A stretch of 64,000 nucleotides of DNA from Candidatus Sumerlaeota bacterium (GCA_016928995.1 JAFGJS010000076.1:1-64000), one strand, 5' to 3'. Shown: positions 42,624 through 53,051, counted from the first letter of the stretch. A program made the numbers and translations. Notes: generated from the sequence alone by a model not told the origin.

Positions 42624-43670
42624 ATGATCATGCATGCTGATCGAACTAAGAAACTGAATGATGCCGTGACGCGGAATGCGAGTTCTAAGCGTCTGAAGAA
42701 AGCGGCTTTTTTCAACGACGGCACGCCTTATTTCAACGGGAATGTGTTGAACTATGTTTATTCCGTGGGCCGCCAGGAGCGCATCGCCGCGATCACCGAA
42801 CTTTATCCTGAAGTGATCACCTCGCAAAATTTTGAGGAGCATGTGGACCAATTGCAGGAGCTGGAGGTTGTCTTTTCAACCTGGGGCATGCCGATGCTGG
42901 AGGAAGAGCAATTGCGCAGGCTGCCGAATTTGAAATGCCTGTTTTACGCCGCCGGGGCGTCGAAACATTTTCGCGAGACGTACCTGGAGCTGGGCGTCCG
43001 CGTGATTACGGCGACCAGGGTGAACGCGATACCAGTCGCTGAATTTTGCCTGGGTCAGATTCTGCTCGCGATGACGGGGTATTTCCGCAATACGCGCGAG
43101 GCGAAGGATCCGCTTTCGGCGAGTCCGTTGAATGGATTCGCGGGGCCGGGCAACTTTAATGAGACGGTCGCGTTGATCGGCGAGGGTTCAGTTTCGGAAA
43201 AGTTGCAGGAGCTGCTGCGGCCTTTCGACCTGAATGTGGTGGTGCTTTCGTCGTTCGTCAAGCCCGGCGCTCCGGAATTGGCCGACGTTTTCGAAAAGGC
43301 GTTTGTGATCAGCAATCACCTGGCGGATGTCGATGAGAATACAGGCATCTATCACGTTGATTTGTTCCGGCGGATGCGCGAGGGGGCGGTGTTCATCAAC
43401 ACCGGGCGCGGGCGGCAGGTGAATGAGGTGGATTTGATCGAGGCGCTCCAGGAGCGGCGCGACCTGACGGCCTTGCTGGATGTCGCCGTGCATGAGCCGC
43501 CGTTGGAGGGATCGGAACTGTACGCTTTGCCCAATGTGCTGTTGAGCACGCATATCGCGGGGGCGAAGAACAACGAGGTCGGGCGCATGGCGGATTGTAT
43601 GATCGACGATTTTCTGCGCTGGGAGAGCGGCCAGGATTTGCTGTATGAAGTGACGCCGGAGATGCTGTGA
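42624..43670 (+). CDS. D-isomer-specific 2-hydroxyacid dehydrogenase family protein
   Basis: A 348-residue NAD-dependent oxidoreductase. The nucleotide-binding segment is VALIGEGSVSEKL, in which the third glycine of GxGxxG is replaced by serine. The catalytic arginine lies in FINTGRGRQVNE and the catalytic histidine in LLSTHIAGAK; a glutamate in AVHEPPLEGSELY completes the usual set. It probably reduces a 2-keto acid or oxidises a hydroxy acid from sugar-acid breakdown. The ATG at 42624 is preferred to one two codons later. It is divergent from the GH operon, which suggests shared sugar metabolism. Confidence 0.85.
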   Translation: MIMHADRTKKLNDAVTRNASSKRLKKAAFFNDGTPYFNGNVLNYVYSVGRQERIAAITELYPEVITSQNFEEHVDQLQELEVVFSTWGMPMLEEEQLRRLPNLKCLFYAAGASKHFRETYLELGVRVITATRVNAIPVAEFCLGQILLAMTGYFRNTREAKDPLSASPLNGFAGPGNFNETVALIGEGSVSEKLQELLRPFDLNVVVLSSFVKPGAPELADVFEKAFVISNHLADVDENTGIYHVDLFRRMREGAVFINTGRGRQVNEVDLIEALQERRDLTALLDVAVHEPPLEGSELYALPNVLLSTHIAGAKNNEVGRMADCMIDDFLRWESGQDLLYEVTPEML

Positions 43671-43758
43671 CTGTGAATTGGAAGAATCGTTGATCGTTCG
43701 TGGTTTTTGCAGAAAACGATTGGGCGAGGAATAAAAACTGAAGAGAGGTGAGGGTGAG

Positions 43759-46700
43759 ATGGCGACAGGAAGAAATTTGCATTTGATGACGGCAAGGCGA
43801 ATGGAATGCCTTGCGGTTTTTTTCGTTGTTTTGCTGATGACGTTAGCCGGAGTTTCGCGGTTAGACGCGCATCCGCTGACGTTTAACTCTTCGATGACAT
43901 ATTCCGCGAGCCAGCCCACGAGCGGCACGGATAGCGTGGCGAACTGGATTGGCGCGGAGTTTGACGCTGACAACATCGGCGGCTCGGGCGTGAACGCGGA
44001 TGGCGGCGATGATAACGGATTGGCGAATGATGAATACACTTATGTCGCCAACAATCAGCCGGTTCAGGGGCAGACGTTCGTCACGGGCGCCAATGCGGAC
44101 GGGTATAATATCGATTCCTTTACGGTGCGCATGACGGGTTACACGAACAACATCGCCACCGGCTCCAACATGACCTCTTGGAATTTCAATCAAAGCAACG
44201 GGCCGATGATTGTTTCGGTGTACGAGGTGGAGGACGAGGCGGCTACGACGAGCGCGCTGAAGACGGTGATCAAGCAGTGCTTTTTCGCCGGCGAGGCGGG
44301 CAATCCCGGCGCGACGGGAACGGCCAACGGCGCGGGGATGTACATCACTTTCACGCCGCCGTATGCCATACACCTGGAGCCGGACACGACCTATGGCTTC
44401 GATTTTTACATCGGCAATGGCTGTTATAATTATTTCGAGTGGCTGGGCACGAGCGATGATCCTTTTTCGAGCGGCACGGCTTATCAGCGCAGCGGCACGA
44501 CGCTGACCAAACTGGATGGCGACCGCGTATTCATGGTGAGTATGACGGCTGGCGCGGGCAAGACGTTCGCACATCCGGGCACGCTGCACACCCAGATTGA
44601 TCTCGACCGGATGAAGGCCAAGATCGCGGCCGCCGAGGAGCCGTGGCTGACGGGTTGCAACACGCTGCTGAGCAGTCCTTACAATAATCTTGGCTGGCCG
44701 GCCTATGACGTGGATTACATTATTCGCGGCGCGACCGGCAACAACTACACACGCTGTCAGCAAGACGCGCAGTTGATCTATACGCAAGCGCTGATCTGGC
44801 ATTTGACCGGCGACACGGCATATGCGGATCGCGCTGTTGAAATCGCGAATGTGTGGTCGGATTTGATCGGCGTTCAGGGCGACACGAACGCGTCGCTGGC
44901 GTATGGCATTTGCGGCTATCTCTTTGCGATCAGCGGCGAATTGCTCAGCACGTATCCAGGCTGGGTCGAAGAGGATAAGCAGGCATACAAGGATATGATG
45001 ATGCGCGTATTTTATCCGGGCTGCTTTGATTTCCTTTGGCGTCATCATAATACGTTCATCACCGAAAGCGGCAATACGCATTACCGTTTGAATTGGGACA
45101 CGGCCAACATGGCGGCGATCGCGGCCATCGGCGTGCTTTGCGACAATCAGGCCGTCTACGAGCAGGCGGTCGATTTTTTCAAATACGGCGCCGGCAACGG
45201 CCAGATTCAGCGCGCCGCGTGGTACATACATCCCGACGGCACGGCGCAGACCGAGGAGATCGGGCGCGATCAGGGGCATAATGTGGGCGGGTGGTATGCG
45301 ATGGCAGTGCTTTGCCAGACGGCCTGGAATCAGGGCGACGATCTGTGGGGATATGACGGCAACCGCGTGCTGCGCGCGATTGAGCACACGAATAAATACA
45401 ATCTGTGGCTTGACGTGCCGTGGGTCTATCACCGCAACACATTGTTGACTTATACGGAAACGCTGTCCGAGGCTGGTCGCGGCGCGCTGGGTCTGTTCAA
45501 CGAAATGGCCTACAATCATTACGTGAACATCGAAGGCATGGCCGCGCCGTACACGCAGCTTTGCGCCGAGGCGATCCGGCCTGAGCCTTGGCCGAATACG
45601 AGCTATCATCCGTCGCAGGTGGACTGGTTCGGCAACGGCACGCTGACGTTTTCCCGAGATGAGATCGCCACACCGTCCGCTCCGAGCGGGCTGCATGCGA
45701 ACTGGAGCGCGGATCAGATCATCGTGAACTGGATGGGGACGGCGCGCGCCGGGAGCTACAACGTCAAGCGCGCCACGGTGAGCGGCGGTCCGTACACAAC
45801 TATTGGAACAGCGAGCGCGCTCGATTTGAATTACACTGACACGGACGTGGCGAACGGAGCGGCGTATTATTACGTGGTTTCGGCGATTGTGGACAGCGTG
45901 GAGAGCGCCGGCAGCGCTGAGCTGGAAGTGAGTCAGCAATTGATGACGCATTACACGTTCGACAGCACGGCCGAGGACGCGGTTGGCGATAATGACGCCG
46001 AGCTGAAAGGCGGATCGACAGGGGCGCCGAGTTATGTGACGGGACATGATGGGCAGGCGCTTGATTTTGACGGCACGGATGATTATGCGCAATTGCCCGC
46101 GGGCATCGGCAATTATCAGGATATCACCGTGGCGGCCTGGGTGTATTGGGATGGCGGCAGCGCGTGGCAGCGTGTCTTTGACTTTGGAACAGAACAGGAG
46201 AAGTGGATGTTCCTGACGCCGTCCAACGGTTCGGTGATTCGTTTTTCAATCACGACGGCCAAGGGGGCGGATGGCACGGGGACGCTGAACGGTCCGGCCA
46301 TGTCCACGGGTGTGTGGACGCATATCGCGGTGACGCTCAATGGCGACACGGGCACGCTGTATGTCAATGGGGCGCCGGTGGACGCTGAAACGATTGACGA
46401 GGTGGATCCGCTGTTCGGTCAGCCGTATTGCTATCTCGGCAAAAGCATGTACAACGCCGATCCGCTGTTCAACGGGCGCATCGATGATTTCCGGATTTAC
46501 AACTACGCCTTGTCCGGCGCGGATGTCTGGGATCTTTGGGGCGAGAGCGCGGACAATCCGCCAGCATTCGCCAGCGATCCCATCTATAAGGTCAACGCGA
46601 CAGAGGACGCCAATTATTCATCACTGAGTCAATCGCTCTCTGGCGATGCAAGCGATCCGGACACCGGCGACACGCTCACTTTCAGCAAAGTCACAGGGCC

Positions 46701-48366
46701 GGATTGGCTCAGCGTGGCGTCGGGCGGCGCGCTCTCCGGCACGCCGGACAATGACGACGTGGGGACCAACACTTTTGTCGTGCGCGTCACGGATGATTCC
46801 GGCGCGACGGACGACGCGACGCTGTATATCTATGTCGCGAATGTGAATGACGCGCCGGCATGGAGCGCCGATCCGATCAGCAAAGTGGATGGAACGTGGG
46901 GCGTTCCGTACAGCGACACGCTGAACGGCGACGCCAGCGACGTTGATGCAGGCGATACGCTCAGCTATAGCAAGGTTGACGGACCGGACTGGCTCAGCGT
47001 GGGCACGGACGGGACGCTTTCCGGGACGCCGGGTGAGGGTGATGTGGGCGCGAACAGTTTCACGGTTCGCGTGATGGACGGCAGCTTTGCCTATGACGAT
47101 GCGACGCTCGAAATCACCGTTATCGGTCATACCTTGCAGGCGTATTATGAGTTCGAGGATGACACGACGGACAGCATCGGGACGAATGACGGCACGGCGA
47201 TAGGCTCGCCGGTTTATGCGACAGGGAAGATTGGACAGGCGATTGAGCTGGACGCCTCGGATGATTATGTGACGCTTCCCGCAGGCGTGGCGTCGTATTG
47301 GGACATCACGGTCGCGGCGTGGGTGTATTGGAATGGCGGCGGCGATTGGCAGCGGATTTTCGATTTTGGCAATAACACGAATGAGTACATGCTTCTTACT
47401 CCCAGCTCGGGAGGCAACACATTGCGTTTTGCCATTACCACCGGCAGTTACGGCAGCGAGCAGCTTATGGAGACGTCGCAGCTGGCGACCGGGCAGTGGG
47501 TGCATGTGGTTGTGACGCTGGAAGGCGATACGGGCACGCTGTACGTCAATGGATCGCCGGCGGCGAGCAATAGCAGCATGACAATCAATCCCGAGGATTT
47601 TGATCCGGCGGTGAATTATATCGGCAGGAGTCAATATAGCGATCCGCTGTTCAACGGAATGATCGACGAATTCAGAATCTATAATTACGCGTTGTCCGCG
47701 ACGGAGGTCGCGGATTTATACGCCTATGAACCGGTGAATAATCCGCCCGTTTTCACGAGCGATCCGATTGCCAAGGCGGATGCGACGGAGGACGCCGACT
47801 ACGCATTGATGAGTCAAACCCTGGCCGGTTCGGCCAGCGATGACGACGGCGATGAGCTGACTTTCAGCAAGGTGAGCGGACCGGATTGGCTTAGCGTCGC
47901 TTCGAGCGGCGCTCTTTCGGGCGCGCCGGCGAACGACGATGTGGGCGTCAATGATTTCGTTGTGCAAGTCTCCGATGGTCGCGGCGGAACCGACGACGCC
48001 ACGTTGAGCATCGAGGTGGTCAACGTGAACGATGCGCCGGAATGGGATTCCGATCCTCTGGCCAAACCGAATGCGAGGGCTGGAGCCGCATATAGCGGAG
48101 AGACGTTGTCGGGCGACGCGAGCGATATTGACGCGGGCGACGTGCTGAGTTTTGCGAAAGTATCGGGTCCGGATTGGCTGATTGTGGCCGTCGATGGGGC
48201 GCTGACCGGCACGCCCTCCAGCGGCGACGCTGGCGCCAATGCATTCACGGTTGAAGTCAGCGACGGCAACGACGGCAGCGATGAGGCGGCGTTGAATATC
48301 GTTGTCCTGCCGATAATTCTGGAGGAATTGAGCACGGCCGTGAGCTCGCGGTGGCAGATTTATTAA
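43759..48366 (+). CDS. Giant secreted alginate-lyase-like enzyme with LamG and Ig-like repeats
   Basis: A 1535-residue exported protein with a long signal sequence (about 1-37). Residues 40-265 are a beta-sandwich. Residues about 270-625 form an alpha/alpha barrel like alginate lyases, with NTHYRLNWDTANMAAIAAIG as its clearest motif. Then follow a fibronectin type III domain (about 636-725), a LamG domain (about 728-925), two cadherin/He-PIG-like Ig domains (GPDWLSVASGGALSGTP), a second near-identical LamG (about 1125-1325) and two more Ig domains. The duplicated LamG-Ig-Ig unit looks like a recent duplication. It probably binds and cleaves a uronic-acid polysaccharide. It ends SSRWQIY with no recognisable sorting tag. 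Start at 43759 with GGTGAG upstream. Confidence 0.75.
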   Translation: MATGRNLHLMTARRMECLAVFFVVLLMTLAGVSRLDAHPLTFNSSMTYSASQPTSGTDSVANWIGAEFDADNIGGSGVNADGGDDNGLANDEYTYVANNQPVQGQTFVTGANADGYNIDSFTVRMTGYTNNIATGSNMTSWNFNQSNGPMIVSVYEVEDEAATTSALKTVIKQCFFAGEAGNPGATGTANGAGMYITFTPPYAIHLEPDTTYGFDFYIGNGCYNYFEWLGTSDDPFSSGTAYQRSGTTLTKLDGDRVFMVSMTAGAGKTFAHPGTLHTQIDLDRMKAKIAAAEEPWLTGCNTLLSSPYNNLGWPAYDVDYIIRGATGNNYTRCQQDAQLIYTQALIWHLTGDTAYADRAVEIANVWSDLIGVQGDTNASLAYGICGYLFAISGELLSTYPGWVEEDKQAYKDMMMRVFYPGCFDFLWRHHNTFITESGNTHYRLNWDTANMAAIAAIGVLCDNQAVYEQAVDFFKYGAGNGQIQRAAWYIHPDGTAQTEEIGRDQGHNVGGWYAMAVLCQTAWNQGDDLWGYDGNRVLRAIEHTNKYNLWLDVPWVYHRNTLLTYTETLSEAGRGALGLFNEMAYNHYVNIEGMAAPYTQLCAEAIRPEPWPNTSYHPSQVDWFGNGTLTFSRDEIATPSAPSGLHANWSADQIIVNWMGTARAGSYNVKRATVSGGPYTTIGTASALDLNYTDTDVANGAAYYYVVSAIVDSVESAGSAELEVSQQLMTHYTFDSTAEDAVGDNDAELKGGSTGAPSYVTGHDGQALDFDGTDDYAQLPAGIGNYQDITVAAWVYWDGGSAWQRVFDFGTEQEKWMFLTPSNGSVIRFSITTAKGADGTGTLNGPAMSTGVWTHIAVTLNGDTGTLYVNGAPVDAETIDEVDPLFGQPYCYLGKSMYNADPLFNGRIDDFRIYNYALSGADVWDLWGESADNPPAFASDPIYKVNATEDANYSSLSQSLSGDASDPDTGDTLTFSKVTGPDWLSVASGGALSGTPDNDDVGTNTFVVRVTDDSGATDDATLYIYVANVNDAPAWSADPISKVDGTWGVPYSDTLNGDASDVDAGDTLSYSKVDGPDWLSVGTDGTLSGTPGEGDVGANSFTVRVMDGSFAYDDATLEITVIGHTLQAYYEFEDDTTDSIGTNDGTAIGSPVYATGKIGQAIELDASDDYVTLPAGVASYWDITVAAWVYWNGGGDWQRIFDFGNNTNEYMLLTPSSGGNTLRFAITTGSYGSEQLMETSQLATGQWVHVVVTLEGDTGTLYVNGSPAASNSSMTINPEDFDPAVNYIGRSQYSDPLFNGMIDEFRIYNYALSATEVADLYAYEPVNNPPVFTSDPIAKADATEDADYALMSQTLAGSASDDDGDELTFSKVSGPDWLSVASSGALSGAPANDDVGVNDFVVQVSDGRGGTDDATLSIEVVNVNDAPEWDSDPLAKPNARAGAAYSGETLSGDASDIDAGDVLSFAKVSGPDWLIVAVDGALTGTPSSGDAGANAFTVEVSDGNDGSDEAALNIVVLPIILEELSTAVSSRWQIY

Positions 48367-48390
48367 AGGTCATGATTGAGCATGGCCTTT
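48365..48390 (+). terminator. Weak hairpin after the giant lyase gene
   Basis: AAAGGTCATG pairs with CATGGCCTTT (one mismatch) across a 6-nt loop, starting at the stop codon. There is no T tract, so termination is uncertain. Confidence 0.35.
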
Positions 48391-48502
48391 GGGCATAGTA
48401 TGCTTTGCTGCGTTGGTATCGATTGTCGTTGAGACGACGGCGGAATGTTTTTTTGAGTTGGCTTTAAAGCTGAGTTGATGTTTGCATGCCTGAAACGGTG
48501 GA

Positions 48503-51500
48503 GTGTTGAGATTGAAATCCGATCGGAATTCTTTCCCCAAAACATTTTTAAGCTTTGGTTGGATCGCGCTGTTCAAGGCGTTGGTTGGGGCTTGCCTCAT
48601 TGCGTGCATGATGTTTGGCGCGGCGTGGTTTTTTTCCGTTCCACTCGAGTCCGGATCGCTCAAGCCTGATGCGGACGAGCTGAAGACGCTCGAGGCATTG
48701 AGGGATCAGTCGATTGATCCGGAGCACGTGCTGCGGATTCAGGTTGATGTGGATTACGCGCAGGGCGATGCGGCGGCCTGGTATCCGAAAGAGCAATCGC
48801 CGATTCTGGACGAACTTGTGGAGTCGGGCGAGTTGCCGCCGGTGGCGGAGCGAGTGGGTGATGAGCCGCTGGTGCTGCGCGGCGTTGAGGGCGAGGGCAA
48901 GTACGGCGGTTCGATGTATAAGCTGAACGACTTGGGCGGATGGCGGAACAGTCCGACGGGTTTGCTGCGCTGGAGTCCACAGGGTTATCCGCTTGTGCCG
49001 AATGTGGCGAAGTCCTGGACGGCCAACGACGACATGACGTCGTTCACGTTTCAGCTGCGCAAGGGGATGAAGTGGAGCGACGGGCATCCGTTCACCTCGG
49101 CGGATATCGTTTATTGGTGGAATGAAGAAAATCTGGATAAGGTTATTTCGCCGGGCGGCCCTTACACGATGTTCGTGCATCATGGCGAGCCGATGAAGGT
49201 CGAGGCGAAAGGCCCTTACGCGGTTCAATTCACTTTTTCCGCGCCATATGCGCTTTTTCCGGAGCGGCTGGCGAGCTATCCGGGCATCGGCGAATCCCCT
49301 AAGCATTTCCTGAAGCCGTTTCATCCTGTCACGGGCGCCAAGGAGCTGATCCAGCAGGTGATGGAGCGGCATAATTTGATTAACGAGCGGGCGGTGTATG
49401 GTTTTGTTCGTTCGCGGATCGAACGGCCGTCGCTGGCGCCGTGGATCATTCGCACGGAGCGGATGACTCCGCCGGCGACATATGTGCGCAATCCATATTA
49501 CTGGGCGGTGGACGAGCAGGGGCGTCAATTGCCGTATGTGGATCGCATCGTGTTGAACTCCAAGTCGATGGACATGTTGACGATTTCCGCGGCGCAGGGC
49601 GATGTGACGATGCAGGGGCGATACATTCGCACCAAGGATTACACGATGCTGATGCGCCAGCGCGAACAGTACGGCTACCAGGTTTATCATTATCTCAACG
49701 GCGATGGCTCGAATTGGGGCGTCGCGCTCAACTTGAACCGGCGGTACGAGCCGGGCAACGAGGAGGCGAAGCAAAAGGCGGAGCTGCTCGGCGACAAGCG
49801 TTTCCGTCAGGCGCTGTCGCTGGCGATCAACCGGCAAGCGATTGTTGACGCGGTGTATTCCGGACTGTGCACGCCGTCGCAGATTCAACTGCCGCCGTCT
49901 TCGCCGTATTACTATGCGGATATGGTGGACGTTTACGCGCCGTTCGATCCGGACAAGGCGAACCGTTTGCTGGATGAGTGCGGTTTGACCGCGCGCGATG
50001 CGGATGGGTATCGCCGTTTTCCGGATGGTTCGCCGTTGTTGTTCGATCTGAATTATTGCCCGTTCACCGGCGAAGGTCCGGGCCAGTTTCTGGTGGATGA
50101 TTGGCGCAAGGCCGGCGTCAACACGCGGATGCGCGGACAGGATCGCACGATTTTTTATGTGGAGAAATCCGCGGGCTTGCATGACATGACCATCTGGGGC
50201 GGCTATGGCGATTTCATGCCGTTGCTGGATCCTCGTTATTATATTCCATTTTCGGGCGAGTCGAATTTCGCCGTGAAGTACGGCGAGTGGTATGGCGCGG
50301 GAGGGATGAACCGGACGGACACGGCGCAGGTGCGCGGCATGAAGCCGCCGGAGGACAGTCCGTTGTGGGAAGGGCTGCTGGCCTATGAAAAAATAAAACA
50401 GACCGCGTCGCTGGAAGAACGCAGGGAGGTGTTTCGCCGGATTCTGGATTTGGCCAATGAAAATGTGTATATCATTAATTTGTTTTCGGCTTTGCCGCAA
50501 TTGGCGGTGGTGAAGGACGGCTTCAGGAATGTACCAGCCAAGGGGATCTATTCCTGGCCGTTCCTGAGTCCGCAGAACCTGGGTTTGGAGACGTGGTTTT
50601 GGGATGAGCCGGAGATGTCCCAGATGGCCTGGGACGACACGCGGGAGGAGCTGTCTCGAGTCAAGCCTGTGCGCGAATTGCTTGGCGAGCCGGCGGAGGT
50701 TGCGGATTCCGCGGCAACGGTTGTCGCGGAAGCTCCGGCGGGTTCGAAGCTGCGCGCTGTTTTGGGCGGCGTGATCCGATGGGGGATTTTGATTTGCCTG
50801 GGGCTGATGGTCGCGCTGATCGCCGTGCGTTCGCCATATGTCGCGCGGCGCATCCTGATCATGATTCCGATGCTGTTCATCATTTCGATGATTTCGTTCA
50901 TCGTGATCGAGCTGCCGCCGGGCGATGCGATTAACAGCAAAATCATGCAGCTGCAAGAGCAGGGCGGCGTGGTGGATCAGTCGGAGATTGATGATCTGAA
51001 GAGCATGTTCCGCACGGATGAGCCGATGTGGAAGCGCTATTTCTGGTGGATAGGGCTGGACTGGTTCACTTCGTTCGACCGGAAGGATCAGGGACTGCTG
51101 CAGGGAAACATGGGGCGGTCGATGCTGGATCTGAATCCGGTGAATCAAAAGGTGGGCGACCGACTGCTGTTTACGTTTCTGATTTCGCTGGGCACGATTC
51201 TGTTCACCTGGGCGGTTGCGCTGCCGATTGGAATTTATTCGGCGGTGAAGCAGTATTCGCTATTCGATTATATTTTCACCATCGCCGGTTTCATCGGCAT
51301 GTGCATTCCAGGATTTTTGCTGGCGCTGCTGTTGATGTTCGGCGCGGAGACGTTTTTGGGATTGAGCGTATCGGGATTGTTTTCGCCGGAGTACGCCGCG
51401 CAATCGGGGTGGACGCTGGGCAAGACGCTGGACTTGTTGAAGCACATCTGGCTGCCGGTGCTGGTGATGGGCGTGACGGGCACGGCGGGGATGATCCGCG

Positions 51501-51862
51501 TGATGCGCGCGAACCTGCTGGATGAGCTGCAGAAGCCGTACGTGACAACCGCGCGGGCGAAGGGCGTGCGTCCGATGAGGCTCCTGTTCAAGTATCCGGT
51601 GCGCGTGGCGCTGAATCCGTTCATCTCGGGCATCGGCGGGATTTTTCCGCAGCTGATTTCCGGCGGCGCGATTGTGGCGATTGTAATGAGTCTGCCGACA
51701 GTCGGGCCGATGCAGCTGGATGCGGTGATGCAGCAGGATATGTATCTGGCCGGTTCGATGCTGATGCTGCTGAGTCTGTTGAGCGTGCTGGGCACACTGG
51801 TCAGCGATCTGCTGCTGGCGGCGATGGATCCGCGCATTCGTTTTCAGGGGGGCGGCAAATGA
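48503..51862 (+). CDS. Fused substrate-binding protein and OppB-type ABC permease
   Basis: A single 1119-residue frame joins two usually separate parts. Residues about 24-44 form an anchor helix. Residues about 130-720 are a family 5 (oligopeptide/nickel type) solute-binding protein, with NVAKSWTANDDMTSFTFQLR, GMKWSDGHPFTSADIVYWW and RFRQALSLAINRQAIVDAV. A bridging helix (about 755-785) leads to a DppB/OppB-type permease (about 790-1119) that starts RRILIMIPMLFIISMISF and has the EAA-like loop YVTTARAKGV. The binding protein is therefore tethered to its channel. A GTG at 48503 is given as the start; TTG at 48512 has better spacing. The next gene overlaps as ATGA. Confidence 0.85.
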   Translation: MLRLKSDRNSFPKTFLSFGWIALFKALVGACLIACMMFGAAWFFSVPLESGSLKPDADELKTLEALRDQSIDPEHVLRIQVDVDYAQGDAAAWYPKEQSPILDELVESGELPPVAERVGDEPLVLRGVEGEGKYGGSMYKLNDLGGWRNSPTGLLRWSPQGYPLVPNVAKSWTANDDMTSFTFQLRKGMKWSDGHPFTSADIVYWWNEENLDKVISPGGPYTMFVHHGEPMKVEAKGPYAVQFTFSAPYALFPERLASYPGIGESPKHFLKPFHPVTGAKELIQQVMERHNLINERAVYGFVRSRIERPSLAPWIIRTERMTPPATYVRNPYYWAVDEQGRQLPYVDRIVLNSKSMDMLTISAAQGDVTMQGRYIRTKDYTMLMRQREQYGYQVYHYLNGDGSNWGVALNLNRRYEPGNEEAKQKAELLGDKRFRQALSLAINRQAIVDAVYSGLCTPSQIQLPPSSPYYYADMVDVYAPFDPDKANRLLDECGLTARDADGYRRFPDGSPLLFDLNYCPFTGEGPGQFLVDDWRKAGVNTRMRGQDRTIFYVEKSAGLHDMTIWGGYGDFMPLLDPRYYIPFSGESNFAVKYGEWYGAGGMNRTDTAQVRGMKPPEDSPLWEGLLAYEKIKQTASLEERREVFRRILDLANENVYIINLFSALPQLAVVKDGFRNVPAKGIYSWPFLSPQNLGLETWFWDEPEMSQMAWDDTREELSRVKPVRELLGEPAEVADSAATVVAEAPAGSKLRAVLGGVIRWGILICLGLMVALIAVRSPYVARRILIMIPMLFIISMISFIVIELPPGDAINSKIMQLQEQGGVVDQSEIDDLKSMFRTDEPMWKRYFWWIGLDWFTSFDRKDQGLLQGNMGRSMLDLNPVNQKVGDRLLFTFLISLGTILFTWAVALPIGIYSAVKQYSLFDYIFTIAGFIGMCIPGFLLALLLMFGAETFLGLSVSGLFSPEYAAQSGWTLGKTLDLLKHIWLPVLVMGVTGTAGMIRVMRANLLDELQKPYVTTARAKGVRPMRLLFKYPVRVALNPFISGIGGIFPQLISGGAIVAIVMSLPTVGPMQLDAVMQQDMYLAGSMLMLLSLLSVLGTLVSDLLLAAMDPRIRFQGGGK

Positions 51863-53007
51863 ACCTGCTGGCGCGAATCTTCGGTTTTTACACGCCTCCG
51901 CGCGACGTCGCTTCGATGGGCCAGTGGGATTTGATCAACCTGCGGTTCAAGAAGCATAAGCTCGCGGTGATTTCGCTGGCGCTGATTTGCGGGATGTATT
52001 TCATCGCGATCTTCGCGGGCTTTTTTGCGATGAACGATCCGATGGAGAAGGATATCGATTATATTTTCGCCGGTCCGATCATGCCGCGCCTCAATTTCAG
52101 CGACGGGCTGCACATCCGGATTGTGCAACAGCATACGGATCCGATCACGCTGTTGAAATACTATTCGATGGAGCCGGACCGAACGGCGCCGCTGGGTTTT
52201 TTCGTCAAGGGGTATGATTATCGATTGCTGGGCTTGTTTCCCTGCCGTACGCATTTCTTCGGCGTCAATCGAGAAAAATTTGAAGCGAAGTATCCGGGAG
52301 AAAAGGTTCCGCGTGTGATGCTGTTCGGCGGCGACAAGTTCGGGCGGGACATCTATAGCCGCATCCTGCAGGGCGGGCGAATCTCGTTGTCCATCGGCGT
52401 GTTTGCGATCGTGATTTCGTTCGCGCTGGGCGTGAGCATCGGCGGAGTCTCAGGCTACTTCGGCGGTTTGACCGACGCCTTCATTCAGCGCAGCATCGAG
52501 ATTATCAACGCGTTTCCCAAGCTGCCGCTGTGGCTGGCGCTGGGGGCGGCCTTGCCCCGCACGTGGAGCAATCTGCAGGTGTACCTGGGGATCACGGTGA
52601 TCCTGTCGATCATGGGCTGGACCGGGATGGCGCGCGTGGTGCGCGGAAAGATTCTGAGCTTGCGCGAGGAAGACTACGCCGTGGCGGCGGAGCTGCTGGG
52701 CGCGAGTCATGCGCGCGTTTTGTTCCGGCATCTGGTGCCGGGTTTCGCCAGCCACATCATCGTGTCGCTGACGATGACGATTCCGGGCATGATCCTCGGC
52801 GAGACGAGCTTGAGCTTTCTGGGGCTGGGGTTGAAGCCGCCGACGATCAGCTGGGGCGTGATGCTGCAGGATTGCATGAGCATGCAGATCGTGAAGAATT
52901 ATCCGTGGCTCTTGCTGCCGGTGGGCGCGATCATCATCGCGGTGATGTGTTTCAACTTCATGGGCGATGGATTGCGCGATGCGGCGGATCCGTATAATGT
53001 GAGGTAG
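51859..53007 (+). CDS. OppC/YejE-type ABC transporter permease
   Basis: The second permease of the importer, 382 residues. After a first helix (about 36-60) there is a long extracytoplasmic loop (about 65-170, ending GGDKFGRDIYSRILQGGR), as in YejE-like proteins. Five more helices and the EAA loop EDYAVAAELLGASHARVLFRH follow. It overlaps the fused subunit gene by 4 bp and should pair with its permease half. The family transports peptides and, in some members, oligosaccharides; flanking lyase genes favour sugars here. Confidence 0.9.
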   Translation: MNLLARIFGFYTPPRDVASMGQWDLINLRFKKHKLAVISLALICGMYFIAIFAGFFAMNDPMEKDIDYIFAGPIMPRLNFSDGLHIRIVQQHTDPITLLKYYSMEPDRTAPLGFFVKGYDYRLLGLFPCRTHFFGVNREKFEAKYPGEKVPRVMLFGGDKFGRDIYSRILQGGRISLSIGVFAIVISFALGVSIGGVSGYFGGLTDAFIQRSIEIINAFPKLPLWLALGAALPRTWSNLQVYLGITVILSIMGWTGMARVVRGKILSLREEDYAVAAELLGASHARVLFRHLVPGFASHIIVSLTMTIPGMILGETSLSFLGLGLKPPTISWGVMLQDCMSMQIVKNYPWLLLPVGAIIIAVMCFNFMGDGLRDAADPYNVR

Positions 53008-53051
53008 CCGGTTAGGCTATAGCGTTCATACGCGAATTCAGAGATGAATCG

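Noticed and set aside
43861-46092. 743-codon antisense frame inside the giant lyase
   Set aside because: The sense frame carries the signal peptide and domain motifs. The antisense product is arginine-rich low-complexity sequence, typical of shadows.
50700-50800. Frameshift or sequencing join between the binding protein and the permease
   Set aside because: The frame continues without interruption through a low-complexity linker and a plausible membrane helix, and the downstream overlap with the next gene is intact. It is retained as a real fusion, though reads should confirm it.
48548-51148. 866-codon antisense frame opposite the fused transporter gene
   Set aside because: The plus-strand product has conserved binding-protein and permease motifs and an operon context, while the antisense has none.
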